From: Prauserella flavalba
GTDB lineage: Bacteria > Actinomycetota > Actinomycetes > Mycobacteriales > Pseudonocardiaceae
Length of the DNA stretch: 64,000 bases
NCBI RefSeq assembly: GCF_003202235.1
Contig: NZ_MASU01000005.1
Span: forward strand, 1,736,001 to 1,800,000
Reading direction: 5' to 3'
Shown here: positions 47,508 to 56,170 of the stretch, piece by piece
How the letters are laid out: every line of letters starts with the position of its first letter
Position numbering within the stretch: position 1 is the first letter of the stretch
Translations under genes and position numbers: made by a program
Notes under the pieces: generated by a model
What the model saw: the letters and a program-made list of their open reading frames with translations, nothing else
Database searches by the model: none
Told to the model about the DNA's origin: nothing

Positions 47508-48263
47508 ATGTCTGAACAGAGCCTGCGGGGCAAGGTGGCTGTCGTCGGTGGGGGCGCGAAGAACCTCGGTGGGTTGTTGTCCGCCAGGCTGGGCGAGGCG
47601 GGCGCGAAGGTCGTCGTGCATTACCACGGCGACTCCTCCGCTCCGGATGCCGAGAAGACGGTGGAGGCGGTACGCGGCGCCGGTTCGGAGGCCGTGGCGG
47701 TTCAGGGCGACCTGACCCGGGTGGCCGAGGTGCGCACCCTGTTCGACACCGCGGTGGACACCTTCGGCGGGGTCGATGTCGCCGTCAACACGACCGGGAT
47801 GGTGTTGCGCAAGCCGATCCTGGAGACGTCGGAGGAGGAGTACGACCGCATGTTCGCGATCAACGCGAAGGCGGCGTACTTCTTCATCCAGGAGGCCGGC
47901 CGCCGGCTGAACGATCACGGCAAGATCATCAGTCTGGGAACCTCCCTGCTCGCGGCGTTCACCGACGGCTACTCCACCTATGCCGGTGGCAAGGCCCCGT
48001 TGGAACACTTCACCCGCGCCGCGGCGAAAGAGTTCGCCGACCGGGGCATCTCGGTGAACACGGTGGCCCCGGGGCCGATGGACACCCCGTTCTTCTACCC
48101 GCAGGAGACGCCCGAACGGGTGCGGTTCCACCAGTCGCAGGCATTGGGCAACCAGCTCACCAGGATCGAGGACATCGTTCCGGTCATCATGTTCCTGGCG
48201 ACCCAGGGCTGGTGGTTCACTGGGCAGACCCTGTTCCCGAACGGCGGGTACACCACCCGCTGA
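47508..48263 (+). CDS. Short-chain dehydrogenase/reductase
   Basis: A 251-residue SDR. The cofactor loop GGGAKNLGG replaces the usual TGxxxGxG, NTTGM stands in for NNAG, and the catalytic pair is in STYAGGKA (Tyr and Lys). The C-terminus GQTLFPNGGYTTR is typical. It stands alone after a 420-base gap and is followed by a strong terminator; the LysR gene downstream is the probable regulator. Substrate unknown. Confidence 0.85.
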   Translation: MSEQSLRGKVAVVGGGAKNLGGLLSARLGEAGAKVVVHYHGDSSAPDAEKTVEAVRGAGSEAVAVQGDLTRVAEVRTLFDTAVDTFGGVDVAVNTTGMVLRKPILETSEEEYDRMFAINAKAAYFFIQEAGRRLNDHGKIISLGTSLLAAFTDGYSTYAGGKAPLEHFTRAAAKEFADRGISVNTVAPGPMDTPFFYPQETPERVRFHQSQALGNQLTRIEDIVPVIMFLATQGWWFTGQTLFPNGGYTTR

Positions 48264-48268
48264 CGGGG

Positions 48269-48301
48269 GTGGTGGGCGGCCGGAGGGGGGCCGCCCACCA
48301 C
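48269..48301 (+). terminator. Hairpin terminator after the SDR gene
   Basis: A 13-base-pair perfect stem (TGGTGGGCGGCC against GGCCGCCCACCA plus one closing pair) with a seven-base loop, six bases after the stop. Confidence 0.75.
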
Positions 48302-48355
48302 ACCGAGCGTTAACCTTGCGCTCACTTGTCGTCGAGTCAACGGGGAGAAGTCAGG

Positions 48356-49228
48356 GTGGGCCTGGACCTGCGCAAGCTCGATCATCTCGTCGCGGTCGCC
48401 GAGGAAGGCAGCTTCACCCGCGCCGCCGCCAGGCTGCACATCTCCCAGCAGGCTCTGTCCACGTCGATCCGCGCGCTGGAGCGGGAGGTCGGCGTCGAAC
48501 TGCTGGACCGCGACACGACCGGAGTGACGGTGCGCCCCGCCGGCCAGGCGCTGGTCGACGACGCCCGTGTCCTGCATGGCATCACCCGCTCCGCGCTGCA
48601 CCGGGCTCGCCGCATCGGCCGCGGCGAACGGGAGACACTCCGGATCGGGCACACGCCGGCCGTCACCGGTGACGAGGTCACCGCACTGCTGCGGCAGACG
48701 CACGCCACGCACCCGGATCTGAGCACCGAGGTCAACCAGCGTTACCCGGCCGAACTCACCCGGCAGCTCCTCGACGGCGATCTCGACCTCGGCCTGTGCC
48801 GCGCCATGAGTCCCGCACACGGCCTGATCCGGGCGACTCTGCTGCGGCAGCGCCTGCACATCGCCGTCGCCGCCGATCACCGGCTCGCCGGGCGGGACAC
48901 GGTGCGCCTCGCCGAGCTCGCCGACGAGGACATCGTCGTGTGGGGCCGGCCCGACAGCTCCGGCTACACCGACCTGCTCCTCGACCTCTGCCGCACAGCC
49001 GGTTTCGAACCGCGCGCCCGGCGCAACCCCATCCAGGGCACACCGCCGATCACCGCTGTCCTCGGCACCGGCCACGTCGCCTTCGTCACCGCCCAGCCGG
49101 GACCGTCGGCCCACGACGACGTCGTCGTCGTGCGACTGGAGCCACCGGCCCACGTCCCCCTCCAAGCCCTGTGGCCGGAACACACCAGCAACGACGCGCG
49201 CACCACCTTCCTCACCACGTTCACCTGA
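48356..49228 (+). CDS. LysR-family transcriptional regulator
   Basis: A 290-residue LysR regulator. The DNA-binding part LRKLDHLVAVAEEGSFTRAA..LHISQQALSTSIRALE covers residues 4-62; the sensor domain begins near 90. The GTG at 48356 is preferred over a TTG at 48326 because GGAGAAG lies eight bases upstream. It follows the SDR gene in the same direction after the terminator and converges on the ligase gene at 49245. Confidence 0.85.
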   Translation: MGLDLRKLDHLVAVAEEGSFTRAAARLHISQQALSTSIRALEREVGVELLDRDTTGVTVRPAGQALVDDARVLHGITRSALHRARRIGRGERETLRIGHTPAVTGDEVTALLRQTHATHPDLSTEVNQRYPAELTRQLLDGDLDLGLCRAMSPAHGLIRATLLRQRLHIAVAADHRLAGRDTVRLAELADEDIVVWGRPDSSGYTDLLLDLCRTAGFEPRARRNPIQGTPPITAVLGTGHVAFVTAQPGPSAHDDVVVVRLEPPAHVPLQALWPEHTSNDARTTFLTTFT

Positions 49229-49244
49229 CCGAACCCGGCGCCGG

Positions 49245-50900
49245 TCAGTCCCGGTCCCGCAGCCGCCGTCGCAGGATCTTCCCGCTCACGGTCTTCGGGA
49301 TCTCGTCGAGGATCTCGACGGTCCGGGGGTACTTGTAGGCGGCCATGCGTTCCCTGGTGAACGCGATGATCTCCTCGGGCGTCGCGGTGCACGTGCCCTT
49401 CAACGAGACGAAGGCCTTGACCGTTTCCCCGCGGTAGGCGTCGGGAACACCCACGACGGCGGCCTCCCGGACGGCCGGATGCTCGTAGAGCACGTCCTCG
49501 ACCTCGCGCGGCCAGATCTTGTAGCCACCGGCGTTGATCTGGTCCTTCTTGCGGTCGACGAGGTAGAACCAGCCCTGTTCGTCCATGTAGCCGACGTCCC
49601 CGGTGTGCAGGACTCCGCCGGGAAGCGCCTTGGTCGTCTCGTCCGGTTTGTTCCAGTAGCCGGCGATCACCTGCGGGCCCTCGGTGACGAGCTCGCCGAC
49701 CTCACCGGCGGGCAGGTCGTCGCCGTCCTCGCCGACGACGCGGACCACGGTGTCGTACACCGGCACGCCCACGGACACCATGCCGGAGGCCGGGTCCACC
49801 GGCGCCTCGGTGTGCAGCGGCACCGCGTGTGAGGGCGAGGTGGTCTCGGTCAGGCCGTAGATGTTGTGGATGTAGTGGCCGAACGCGTCTTGGAACGCCT
49901 TCAGCGTGCTGGGCGGGATGGGGGCGCCCCCGGAGTAGATCTTCGTGAGCGACACCAGTTTCGCCTGCTCGGCGTTCGGGGCGTTCATCAGGGCGATGAA
50001 CACCGTGATCGACCCGACCGTGAACGTGGCCCGCTCGGCCTCGGCGGTGTCGAGGGTCAGCGCGGGATCGAGCCGGTACATCAACACCAGCGGCGCGCCG
50101 GTCAGCAGCGCGACGGCGATGTGCCCGATCAGTCCCGTGATGTGGAACAGCGGCGCGATGCCGAGCACGACGTCGTCGGAACCCAGACCGATCCAGTCCC
50201 GGTAGGTCCGGGCGTTGAACACCACGTTGCGGTGCGTCGTCATCGCGCCCTTGGGCGGCCCGGTGGTGCCGGAGGTGTAGGTCAGCAGCGCGACGTCGTC
50301 AGGGCGGAGTTCCACCGTGGGCGGAGCCGTCGCCCGGTGCTGGTCGAGGAACGCGACGAGATCGGTGGTGCCCGGGCAGTCGATCCGTTCGATGCCGGCG
50401 AACACGCCCGGCTCGTCCCGTGCCCGCAGGTCCAGTTCGGACGTGGTGAGCACCCGGCGCACCGCCGTACCGGGCAGGACGGCCGCCGCCACGTCGCGGT
50501 GCAGCGACTCGAGGCACACCAGCACCGTGGCACCGGAATCCCGCAGCAGCTCGGCGAGCTCGCGCTCCTTGTACATCGGGTTGACCGACACCGCGATCCC
50601 GCCGGCCTTCCACGTGCCGAGCTGGGCGATGACGAACTGCGGGATGTTCTGGACGTAGATCGCGACCCGCTCGCCCGGCCGGAATCCGTCGGCGGCGAGC
50701 CCGGCGGCGAAGGCATCGGCCAGCTCATCGAGCTCGGCGAAGGTGATGGACCGGCCGAAGTACCGGATGGCGTCACCGCCGGGATCGCGCGCCACCGTGG
50801 CCCGGAACATGCTCACGATGTCGGGAAACCCCGGTTCGGCCGATCGGGGCCGGCCCGCGTCGTACCGGGCCAGCCAGGGTTTGTCGTCGTAGACGGACAT
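49245..50900 (-). CDS. AMP-dependent acyl-CoA ligase
   Basis: A 551-residue long/medium-chain acyl-CoA ligase-type enzyme. P-loop YTSGTTGPPKG, A5 NIYGLTETT, A7 HTGDVGYMD, A8 YLVDRKKDQINAGGYKIWPREVE, A10 PKTVSGKILRRRL. Distant from the ligase at 35381. It is the last gene of an operon behind SDR, DUF59 and amidohydrolase genes, 23 bases after the SDR stop. Confidence 0.88.
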   Translation of the reverse strand: MSVYDDKPWLARYDAGRPRSAEPGFPDIVSMFRATVARDPGGDAIRYFGRSITFAELDELADAFAAGLAADGFRPGERVAIYVQNIPQFVIAQLGTWKAGGIAVSVNPMYKERELAELLRDSGATVLVCLESLHRDVAAAVLPGTAVRRVLTTSELDLRARDEPGVFAGIERIDCPGTTDLVAFLDQHRATAPPTVELRPDDVALLTYTSGTTGPPKGAMTTHRNVVFNARTYRDWIGLGSDDVVLGIAPLFHITGLIGHIAVALLTGAPLVLMYRLDPALTLDTAEAERATFTVGSITVFIALMNAPNAEQAKLVSLTKIYSGGAPIPPSTLKAFQDAFGHYIHNIYGLTETTSPSHAVPLHTEAPVDPASGMVSVGVPVYDTVVRVVGEDGDDLPAGEVGELVTEGPQVIAGYWNKPDETTKALPGGVLHTGDVGYMDEQGWFYLVDRKKDQINAGGYKIWPREVEDVLYEHPAVREAAVVGVPDAYRGETVKAFVSLKGTCTATPEEIIAFTRERMAAYKYPRTVEILDEIPKTVSGKILRRRLRDRD

Positions 50901-50923
50901 CGGACTCCTGTCGGGGAGGCGGG

Positions 50924-51778
50924 TCAATGCATCTCCTGCCCGCCGGTGGTGTTGATCGCCTGGCCGGTGACGTATCCGCCCTGTGCGGACGCGAGGAACA
51001 CGATCAGGTCGGACACGTCCTGCGGGGTCTGGAAGCGGCCGAGCGGGATGGCACCCAGCGTCGCCTGCCGCACCTCCTCCTTCGAGACGCCCTGGAGGCG
51101 GGAGTAGGCGTCCCACAGGCCACCGGGCTGGTCGTTGAGCGGGTTGTCGAGCGTTCCGGGGCACACCGCGTTGACGGTGATCCCGTGCGGGCCCGCCTCC
51201 TTGGCCGCCACCTGGACCAGGCCGTTGACGCCGAACTTGGACGCGCAGTAGGCGCCGAGCAGGGGCCAGCCGGTCTTGCCCGCCTGGCTGGACACCGCGA
51301 TCACCCGTCCCCCTCGGCCCTGCTTGACCAGGCGGCGCAGCGCGGCCCGGAAACACAGGAAGGTGCCCCGCAGGTTGACCGCCAGTGTCTGGTCGAAGGC
51401 CTGGGCCGTCAGCTCGGTGAGGGGCACGTTGCTCGTCGACACCCCGGCGTTGGCGACCATGACGTCGAGCCCGCCGAACTCCTCGACAGCGGCCCCGACC
51501 AGGCCGTCGACCTCGTCCTCCCGCGTCACGTCACACCGCAGGGCCAGCACCTCGGCGCCGGTCGCCGCCAGCTCGGCCGCAGCCTCGTCCAGGTCGGTCG
51601 CGGTCGAGAGCCGGTAGTCCGGCGCGCCGTCCAGCGGCCTCCCGATGTCGGTGATCACCAGGCGCGCGCCCCGGGCGGCCAGGGCACGGGCGGTGGCCCT
51701 GCCGATGCCCCCTTCGCGCCCCACGCCGGTGATCACCGCGACCGTGCCGGCCAGCCCGTCGCCCGCCGCCTCAGTCAT
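50924..51778 (-). CDS. Short-chain dehydrogenase/reductase
   Basis: A 284-residue SDR of the longer NAD-dependent type. TGVGREGGIGRA binds the cofactor, then ANAGV, and YCASK holds the catalytic Tyr/Lys. A 30-residue insertion near 40-70 (PDYRLSTATDLDEAAAEL) resembles mycofactocin-coupled and terpene-alcohol dehydrogenases. Its ATG at 51778 (a GTG six bases earlier is possible) overlaps the DUF59 gene by eight bases. Confidence 0.83.
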   Translation of the reverse strand: MTEAAGDGLAGTVAVITGVGREGGIGRATARALAARGARLVITDIGRPLDGAPDYRLSTATDLDEAAAELAATGAEVLALRCDVTREDEVDGLVGAAVEEFGGLDVMVANAGVSTSNVPLTELTAQAFDQTLAVNLRGTFLCFRAALRRLVKQGRGGRVIAVSSQAGKTGWPLLGAYCASKFGVNGLVQVAAKEAGPHGITVNAVCPGTLDNPLNDQPGGLWDAYSRLQGVSKEEVRQATLGAIPLGRFQTPQDVSDLIVFLASAQGGYVTGQAINTTGGQEMH

Positions 51779-52157
51779 CGGCACGGCGGGACGGCAGCAG
51801 CGACATCAGGACCCGGCGGCGGGCGTCGCGGATCGCGCGGGCTTCACCGGTCATCCGCTCCGGGGTCCAGGTCATCCCGTCGTCGAGGGTCACCTCGGGA
51901 CGGCGTCCCAGCACGGGGCTGACGTGCCGGTCGATCTGGTCGAGCAGCTGCCCGAGCATCATGCACGACGGCGTGGTGAGTGACAGCCGGATCGCGACCC
52001 CGTCGTCGCCGTCCGGTTCGATGCGGTCGACCAGTCCCATCTCCACGATGTCGATCGGCGTCGCGGCGGCGACGCTGCACGGGTCCACGACCTCACGCAG
52101 CGCTGCCAGCACCCGCTCGCCGATCTCGCCGGACACGGCGATCTCGGTGACGGTCAC
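51771..52157 (-). CDS. DUF59/MIP18-family Fe-S or metal-centre assembly factor
   Basis: A 128-residue protein with a DUF59 domain (residues 12-95): VLAALREVVDPCS, then a VEMGLVDRIE strand, and the key Cys in SLTTPSCMM. PaaD/SufT-type relatives mature Fe-S or diiron enzymes. It sits directly after an amidohydrolase, a pair I know from diiron-monooxygenase (prm/mim) clusters, but no such oxygenase is in this window. Confidence 0.8.
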   Translation of the reverse strand: MTVTEIAVSGEIGERVLAALREVVDPCSVAAATPIDIVEMGLVDRIEPDGDDGVAIRLSLTTPSCMMLGQLLDQIDRHVSPVLGRRPEVTLDDGMTWTPERMTGEARAIRDARRRVLMSLLPSRRADD

Positions 52158-52160
52158 GGT

Positions 52161-53255
52161 TCAGGCCCCCGTCCGGATCGGCGTGCGGCTGGTCGACCAC
52201 GGCGCCCGCAACCCTTCGGCGCGCTGCGCGGCCAGCTCGTCGGAGGCGGTGCCCGCCGCGATCTTGTCCAGGTCGAGTCCGAGGGCGGCCGCGTAGTTGC
52301 CGGCCAGGATCTTGGCCTTGTGCTCGTCGGTGATCTGGGAGACGGGCGCGAACTGGCCCGCGCGAGCCAGGTCCTCCTCCGTGAACTGGAAGGCCTCGAA
52401 CGCCTCCAGGCAGGGCCGCGCGTGGTAGGCCATGTGCCCGGTGCCCCACCACAGCCGGTCGTAGACGTGGTCGCCGACCGCGGCGGCCATCCCGAGCACG
52501 GCCGCGGCGAACTGGTCGGGCCGCTTCGCGCAGATGATGTTCAGCGTCTCCAGGTTGACGAAGACGTTGGGGAAGCGGGCCAGCATCCACGCGGTCTCCT
52601 CGACGAAGGCGACACCCCCGTGGACGATCTCGAAGTTCAGGTCGGGGTGGTCGGCGGCGGCGCCGTCGAGGTCGCCGACGCGGTAGGGGTCCATCGGGAC
52701 CGGCCCGAGCGGCACCGCCTTGTGCACGGCCACGGTCGAGATGCCCAGCTGCTTGGCCTTCTCGTAGACGGGGTAGACGATCTCCTCGTCGTCCATCCGG
52801 AAGTGCCGGTGCTTGCCCTCGGCGGTCCACGACGACGGGTAGAGCTTCAGCCCGATCGGCGAGAGCAGCTCGGCCTGCCGCTCCAGCTCGTCGAGCGCCG
52901 CCTGCCCGGCCATCGGGTCGACGGTCGCATAGCTGAGGAACCGGGTCGGGTACTTGGCCACCACCTCGGCGGCCTTCTCCACCGACACGAGCCCGTCGTG
53001 GTAGGCGCCGATGGGCACCGGGTGGTAGATCGCGAAGTCGGTGTCGCTCTCCAGGAACAGGGTCGACACGGTCTCGTCGACGTCCCAGTCGCGCACGTAG
53101 TCCTCGCGCGGCAGCTCGTAGTCCGGCCCGGAACCGGCGACCACGCCGAAGATCATGTCCGTGATGCCCTGGGCGTTGCGGGGCACGGCGTGGTTGCTCG
53201 GATCGAGGTTGTAGGAGTGCACCACCGCGTCGATCACGTACTTGCCGTTGAGCAT
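52161..53255 (-). CDS. Amidohydrolase-family protein (PF04909-like, 2-hydropyran/decarboxylase type)
   Basis: A 364-residue TIM-barrel metal hydrolase of the amidohydrolase_2 group. Candidate metal residues are in VIDAVVHSYN, AVHKAVPLG, FEIVHGGVAFVEE and WGTGHMAYHARP. The group contains hydrolases and non-oxidative decarboxylases. First gene of a four-gene operon (amidohydrolase, DUF59, SDR, ligase) divergent from the LuxR regulator. The amidohydrolase-DUF59 pair suggests help with assembling a metalloenzyme. Confidence 0.8.
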   Translation of the reverse strand: MLNGKYVIDAVVHSYNLDPSNHAVPRNAQGITDMIFGVVAGSGPDYELPREDYVRDWDVDETVSTLFLESDTDFAIYHPVPIGAYHDGLVSVEKAAEVVAKYPTRFLSYATVDPMAGQAALDELERQAELLSPIGLKLYPSSWTAEGKHRHFRMDDEEIVYPVYEKAKQLGISTVAVHKAVPLGPVPMDPYRVGDLDGAAADHPDLNFEIVHGGVAFVEETAWMLARFPNVFVNLETLNIICAKRPDQFAAAVLGMAAAVGDHVYDRLWWGTGHMAYHARPCLEAFEAFQFTEEDLARAGQFAPVSQITDEHKAKILAGNYAAALGLDLDKIAAGTASDELAAQRAEGLRAPWSTSRTPIRTGA

Positions 53256-53348
53256 GTCTGAGGCTCCTGCAGTCGTTCGGGTTCCCCTCGGCGGTGAGGG
53301 GCGTCACCGACGCTAGGAACCCCGTCCGGCCCGCACGAGTCCTCCAAG

Positions 53349-53381
53349 GGGGACAGTGCGGTGCGCCGGAAATGTCCCCCG
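53349..53381. promoter_or_regulatory. Inverted repeat in the LuxR/amidohydrolase divergent promoter
   Basis: GGGGGACA-N17-TGTCCCCC. It lies about 95 bases before the amidohydrolase start and 145 before the LuxR start, and is a plausible site for the LuxR protein. Confidence 0.45.
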
Positions 53382-53524
53382 TGGGTGACTGGGCAGATCG
53401 CCGGTCCGTGCGTAAGGTGGTCGCCGTCCCGCGCCCGCTCGCCGGTGAGCGGGTGGGCACCTGCCGTCATCGGTGATACTGGGGGCTGCCAGGTTTCTCG
53501 GACCATCGAACGGGTGAGGCGACG

Positions 53525-54292
53525 ATGCCGACTCTCGCGCACGATCGAGGTGGCGACCTGCGCCGCTACGAGCTCGCGTTCCGCGTGCTGGAGCAGGTCG
53601 ACGGCGTGACCGACCTGCCTGCGTTCAAGACGGCGCTGACCGGGGCGCTCGCGGATGTCTACCGGGTCCGGTCCACCACGTTCTTCGTCGGGCGCACCGC
53701 GCAGCTCGCGTGCGCCGACCCGAGCCCGACGATCATCGGGATCACCCGGCACATGCTGCCGGAGTACCAGGACATGTGGTTCCAGCACGACATCTTCTCC
53801 ACGCCGCGTGCCTTGCGCTCGATGATCGACACCCGCGTGTCGACGCTGGGCGAGATCAACGGCGGCACCCAGGAGAACCGGCTGTACGTCACGAATTACC
53901 TGCAACGGCACGGCATCGAGTCCGCGACCGCGATGTATCTCGACGTGTGTCACGGCCGCAAGGCACTGGTCGGGTTGTTCGACCGCGACCCCGACCGGAT
54001 CGGCGTGCAGGAGATCTCCTCGCTGCGCCTGCTCGCGAGGCCGCTCGCGCAGATCGCCCGCGGCCTCCCCGAAAGCGCGGCGGACCAGGACACGGTGCTG
54101 GCCAAGCTCTCGCCCCGCCAGGCGGAGGTCGCGCGCCTGGTCGGCGAGGGCTTGTCCAACGCGACGATCGGCGCGATGCTGCACCTGCACCCGGCCAGCG
54201 TGAAGAAGTACGTCACCCGCATCCTGGCGATCACCGGCATGCGCAACCGGACAGAGCTCGCCATCGCCCTGCGCAACACCGGAACGTCCTGA
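53525..54292 (+). CDS. LuxR-family transcriptional regulator
   Basis: A 255-residue regulator. The N-terminal 170 residues form an unassigned sensor domain (FKTALTGALADVYRVRSTTFFVG, then YLQRHGIESATAMYLDVCHG), and the C-terminal LuxR helix-turn-helix reads LSPRQAEVARLVGEGLSNAT..LHPASVKKYVTRIL (about 190-250). Divergent from the amidohydrolase-DUF59-SDR-ligase operon, so it is the likely activator. A 17-base-pair terminator follows. Confidence 0.87.
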   Translation: MPTLAHDRGGDLRRYELAFRVLEQVDGVTDLPAFKTALTGALADVYRVRSTTFFVGRTAQLACADPSPTIIGITRHMLPEYQDMWFQHDIFSTPRALRSMIDTRVSTLGEINGGTQENRLYVTNYLQRHGIESATAMYLDVCHGRKALVGLFDRDPDRIGVQEISSLRLLARPLAQIARGLPESAADQDTVLAKLSPRQAEVARLVGEGLSNATIGAMLHLHPASVKKYVTRILAITGMRNRTELAIALRNTGTS

Positions 54293-54298
54293 CGGGAC

Positions 54299-54336
54299 GG
54301 TGGTGGCGCCGAGCACCCGTGCTCGGCGCCACCACC
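54299..54336. terminator. Bidirectional terminator between convergent genes
   Basis: A perfect 17-base-pair stem (54299-54315 with 54320-54336) closed by a CCCG tetraloop, seven bases after the LuxR stop and five before the SRPBCC gene end. Confidence 0.88.
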
Positions 54337-54340
54337 CGTG

Positions 54341-54748
54341 TTACGACCGCACGCGGTCGGCCAGTGCCCGCAACGAGGACCGGTAGATGTCCCGGATCGC
54401 CTCCGCGAGCGCGGGCTCCTCCTCGGCCGAGCTGGCTTCGAACTCGGCGTCCCACAACACTTCGGCGCCCTCGGCGTGGTCCCGGACGGTGAACGAGGAC
54501 CGGTAGACCCGCAGCGCGAGTGGCCCCGAGACGTACTCGTACACGTAGCTGCGCGCCCGGTCGTCGTGCGTGACGATGCGCTCGACCGCCTCACCGCCGC
54601 CCCCGGCGAACGTCGCGTAGCGCAGATCGTCCACCTGGTGCGACTTCTCGATCGCGGGCACCCAGTCCGCGACGTTGGCGGTGTCGCCGCCGATCCGCCA
54701 CACGGCCGCCGGTTCGGCCGCGATGACCAGCGATTCGTTCACGCGCAT
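54341..54748 (-). CDS. SRPBCC (polyketide cyclase/dehydrase-like) protein
   Basis: A 135-residue START-like fold: opening RVNESLVIAAEPAAVWRIGGD, a middle VERIVTHDDRARSYVYEYVSGPL, and a long C-terminal helix (AEAIRDIYRSSLRALADRV). Such proteins bind hydrophobic ligands or act as aromatases. No operon partner within 100 bases; the acyl-CoA dehydrogenase upstream in the same direction ends at 54880. Confidence 0.8.
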   Translation of the reverse strand: MRVNESLVIAAEPAAVWRIGGDTANVADWVPAIEKSHQVDDLRYATFAGGGGEAVERIVTHDDRARSYVYEYVSGPLALRVYRSSFTVRDHAEGAEVLWDAEFEASSAEEEPALAEAIRDIYRSSLRALADRVRS

Positions 54749-54879
54749 GATGTGCCCTTCCTGTTGGCGACAGTGCCATTGGCCGGACCCTACGAACGCG
54801 CGCGGCGGGCGCCCAGTCCACTCAGGGTGACAGTCGGCCCGTCCGGTTCCGGAGTTCGTCCACAGTGCACTGGCGGCGA

Positions 54880-56106
54880 TCAGGCCGGGGGCAGCACCGG
54901 TTCCCGCCTGAGCTCGGCCTTGGCGAGAGAGCGCAGATGCACCTCGTCAGGCCCGTCGAACAGCCGCATCGCCCGGTGCCAGCCGTACATGGCGGCCAGC
55001 GGGGTCACGTCGGTGACGCCGGCTCCGCCGTGGACCTGGATCGCGCGGTCGATCACGCGGGTCGCCGCGCGGGGTACGGCGATCTTGGCCATCGCCACGA
55101 GATCCCGGGCGGCCTTGTTGCCCGCGATGTCGATCACATGACTGGCGCGCTGACACAGCATGCGCGCCTGTTCGATCTCCACCCGTGACTCGGCGATGTG
55201 CTGCCGCACGACGCCCTGGTCGGCCAGCGGCCCGCCGAACGCGACCCGGTTCTTCGCCCGCTCGACGAGGAGAGCCAGGGCGCGTTCGGCGGCGCCGAGC
55301 GCGCGCATGCAGTGGTGGATGCGGCCGGGTCCGAGCCGGGCCTGCGCGGCCGCGAACCCGCCGCCCTCCTCGCCGATGACGTTCTCGACGGGCACCCGGA
55401 CGTCGTCGAAGCGCACTTCGGCGTGCCCGTGCTGATCGTGGTGGCCGAACACGGGATAGTCGCGCACGACGGTCACGCCCGGCGTGTCCCTCGGGACGAG
55501 CACCATCGTCTGCTGGCGGTGCGCCGGCGCCGACGGGTCTGTCTTGCCCATCACGATGAAGAACGCGCACCGCGGGTCCATCGCGCCGCTGGTCCACCAC
55601 TTGCGGCCGTTGATGACGTACACGTCGCCCTCACGCGCGATGCGGGTGGCGATGTTGGTGGCGTCGCTGCTGGCGACCTCCGGTTCGGTCATGGCGAACG
55701 CGGAACGGATCTCCCCGGCCAGCAGCGGGGCGAGCCACTCCTGCTTCTGCCGCTCGCTGCCGAGCAGGTGCAGCAGTTCCATGTTGCCGGTGTCCGGAGC
55801 CTGGCCGTTGATCGCCTCGGGCGCGAGGTCCAGGCTCCAGCCGGACAGCTCCGCGATCGGCGCGTACTCCAGCTGCGTGATTCCCGACTCGGCGGGCAGG
55901 AACAGGTTCCACAGCCCCTCGGCCTTCGCCTGCTTCTTCAGCTCCTCGACGATCGGCGGCACGACGTGATCGCCCGGTCCCGCGGCCCGGCGATGGGCGA
56001 GGTACCCGGCTTCGGCCGGGAGCACCTGTTCCCGCATGAACACCACCATGCGCTCCCTGAGCTCCCGGGCTCGGGGCGACGGGGCGGGAAGATCGTAGTC
56101 CGACAC
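54880..56106 (-). CDS. Acyl-CoA dehydrogenase
   Basis: A 408-residue FAD acyl-CoA dehydrogenase of the ACAD10/11-like type. FAMTEPEVASSDATNIATRI binds FAD and substrate, WWTSGAMDPRC follows, and the C-terminal IQVHGGAGVTDVTPLAAMYG stretch shows no Glu base at the usual late position; ACAD10/11-like members use other residues. The GTG at 56106 is chosen for AGGAG six bases upstream; the open frame extends nine codons. It lies downstream of the XRE-TetR gene with an ACCGTACGGT site between. Confidence 0.88.
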   Translation of the reverse strand: MSDYDLPAPSPRARELRERMVVFMREQVLPAEAGYLAHRRAAGPGDHVVPPIVEELKKQAKAEGLWNLFLPAESGITQLEYAPIAELSGWSLDLAPEAINGQAPDTGNMELLHLLGSERQKQEWLAPLLAGEIRSAFAMTEPEVASSDATNIATRIAREGDVYVINGRKWWTSGAMDPRCAFFIVMGKTDPSAPAHRQQTMVLVPRDTPGVTVVRDYPVFGHHDQHGHAEVRFDDVRVPVENVIGEEGGGFAAAQARLGPGRIHHCMRALGAAERALALLVERAKNRVAFGGPLADQGVVRQHIAESRVEIEQARMLCQRASHVIDIAGNKAARDLVAMAKIAVPRAATRVIDRAIQVHGGAGVTDVTPLAAMYGWHRAMRLFDGPDEVHLRSLAKAELRREPVLPPA

Positions 56107-56145
56107 GAAGAACTCCTGAACAACACCGAGCAATTGGTCGGCTCG

Positions 56146-56155
56146 ACCGTACGGT
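56146..56155. promoter_or_regulatory. ACCGTACGGT palindrome before the acyl-CoA dehydrogenase
   Basis: A ten-base perfect palindrome 40 bases upstream of the GTG. TetR regulators of fatty-acid genes in actinobacteria use similar ACCG...CGGT sites; the other copy at 57082-57099 has the same ends. Confidence 0.5.
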
Positions 56156-56170
56156 GCGGTCAGCGGGGTG

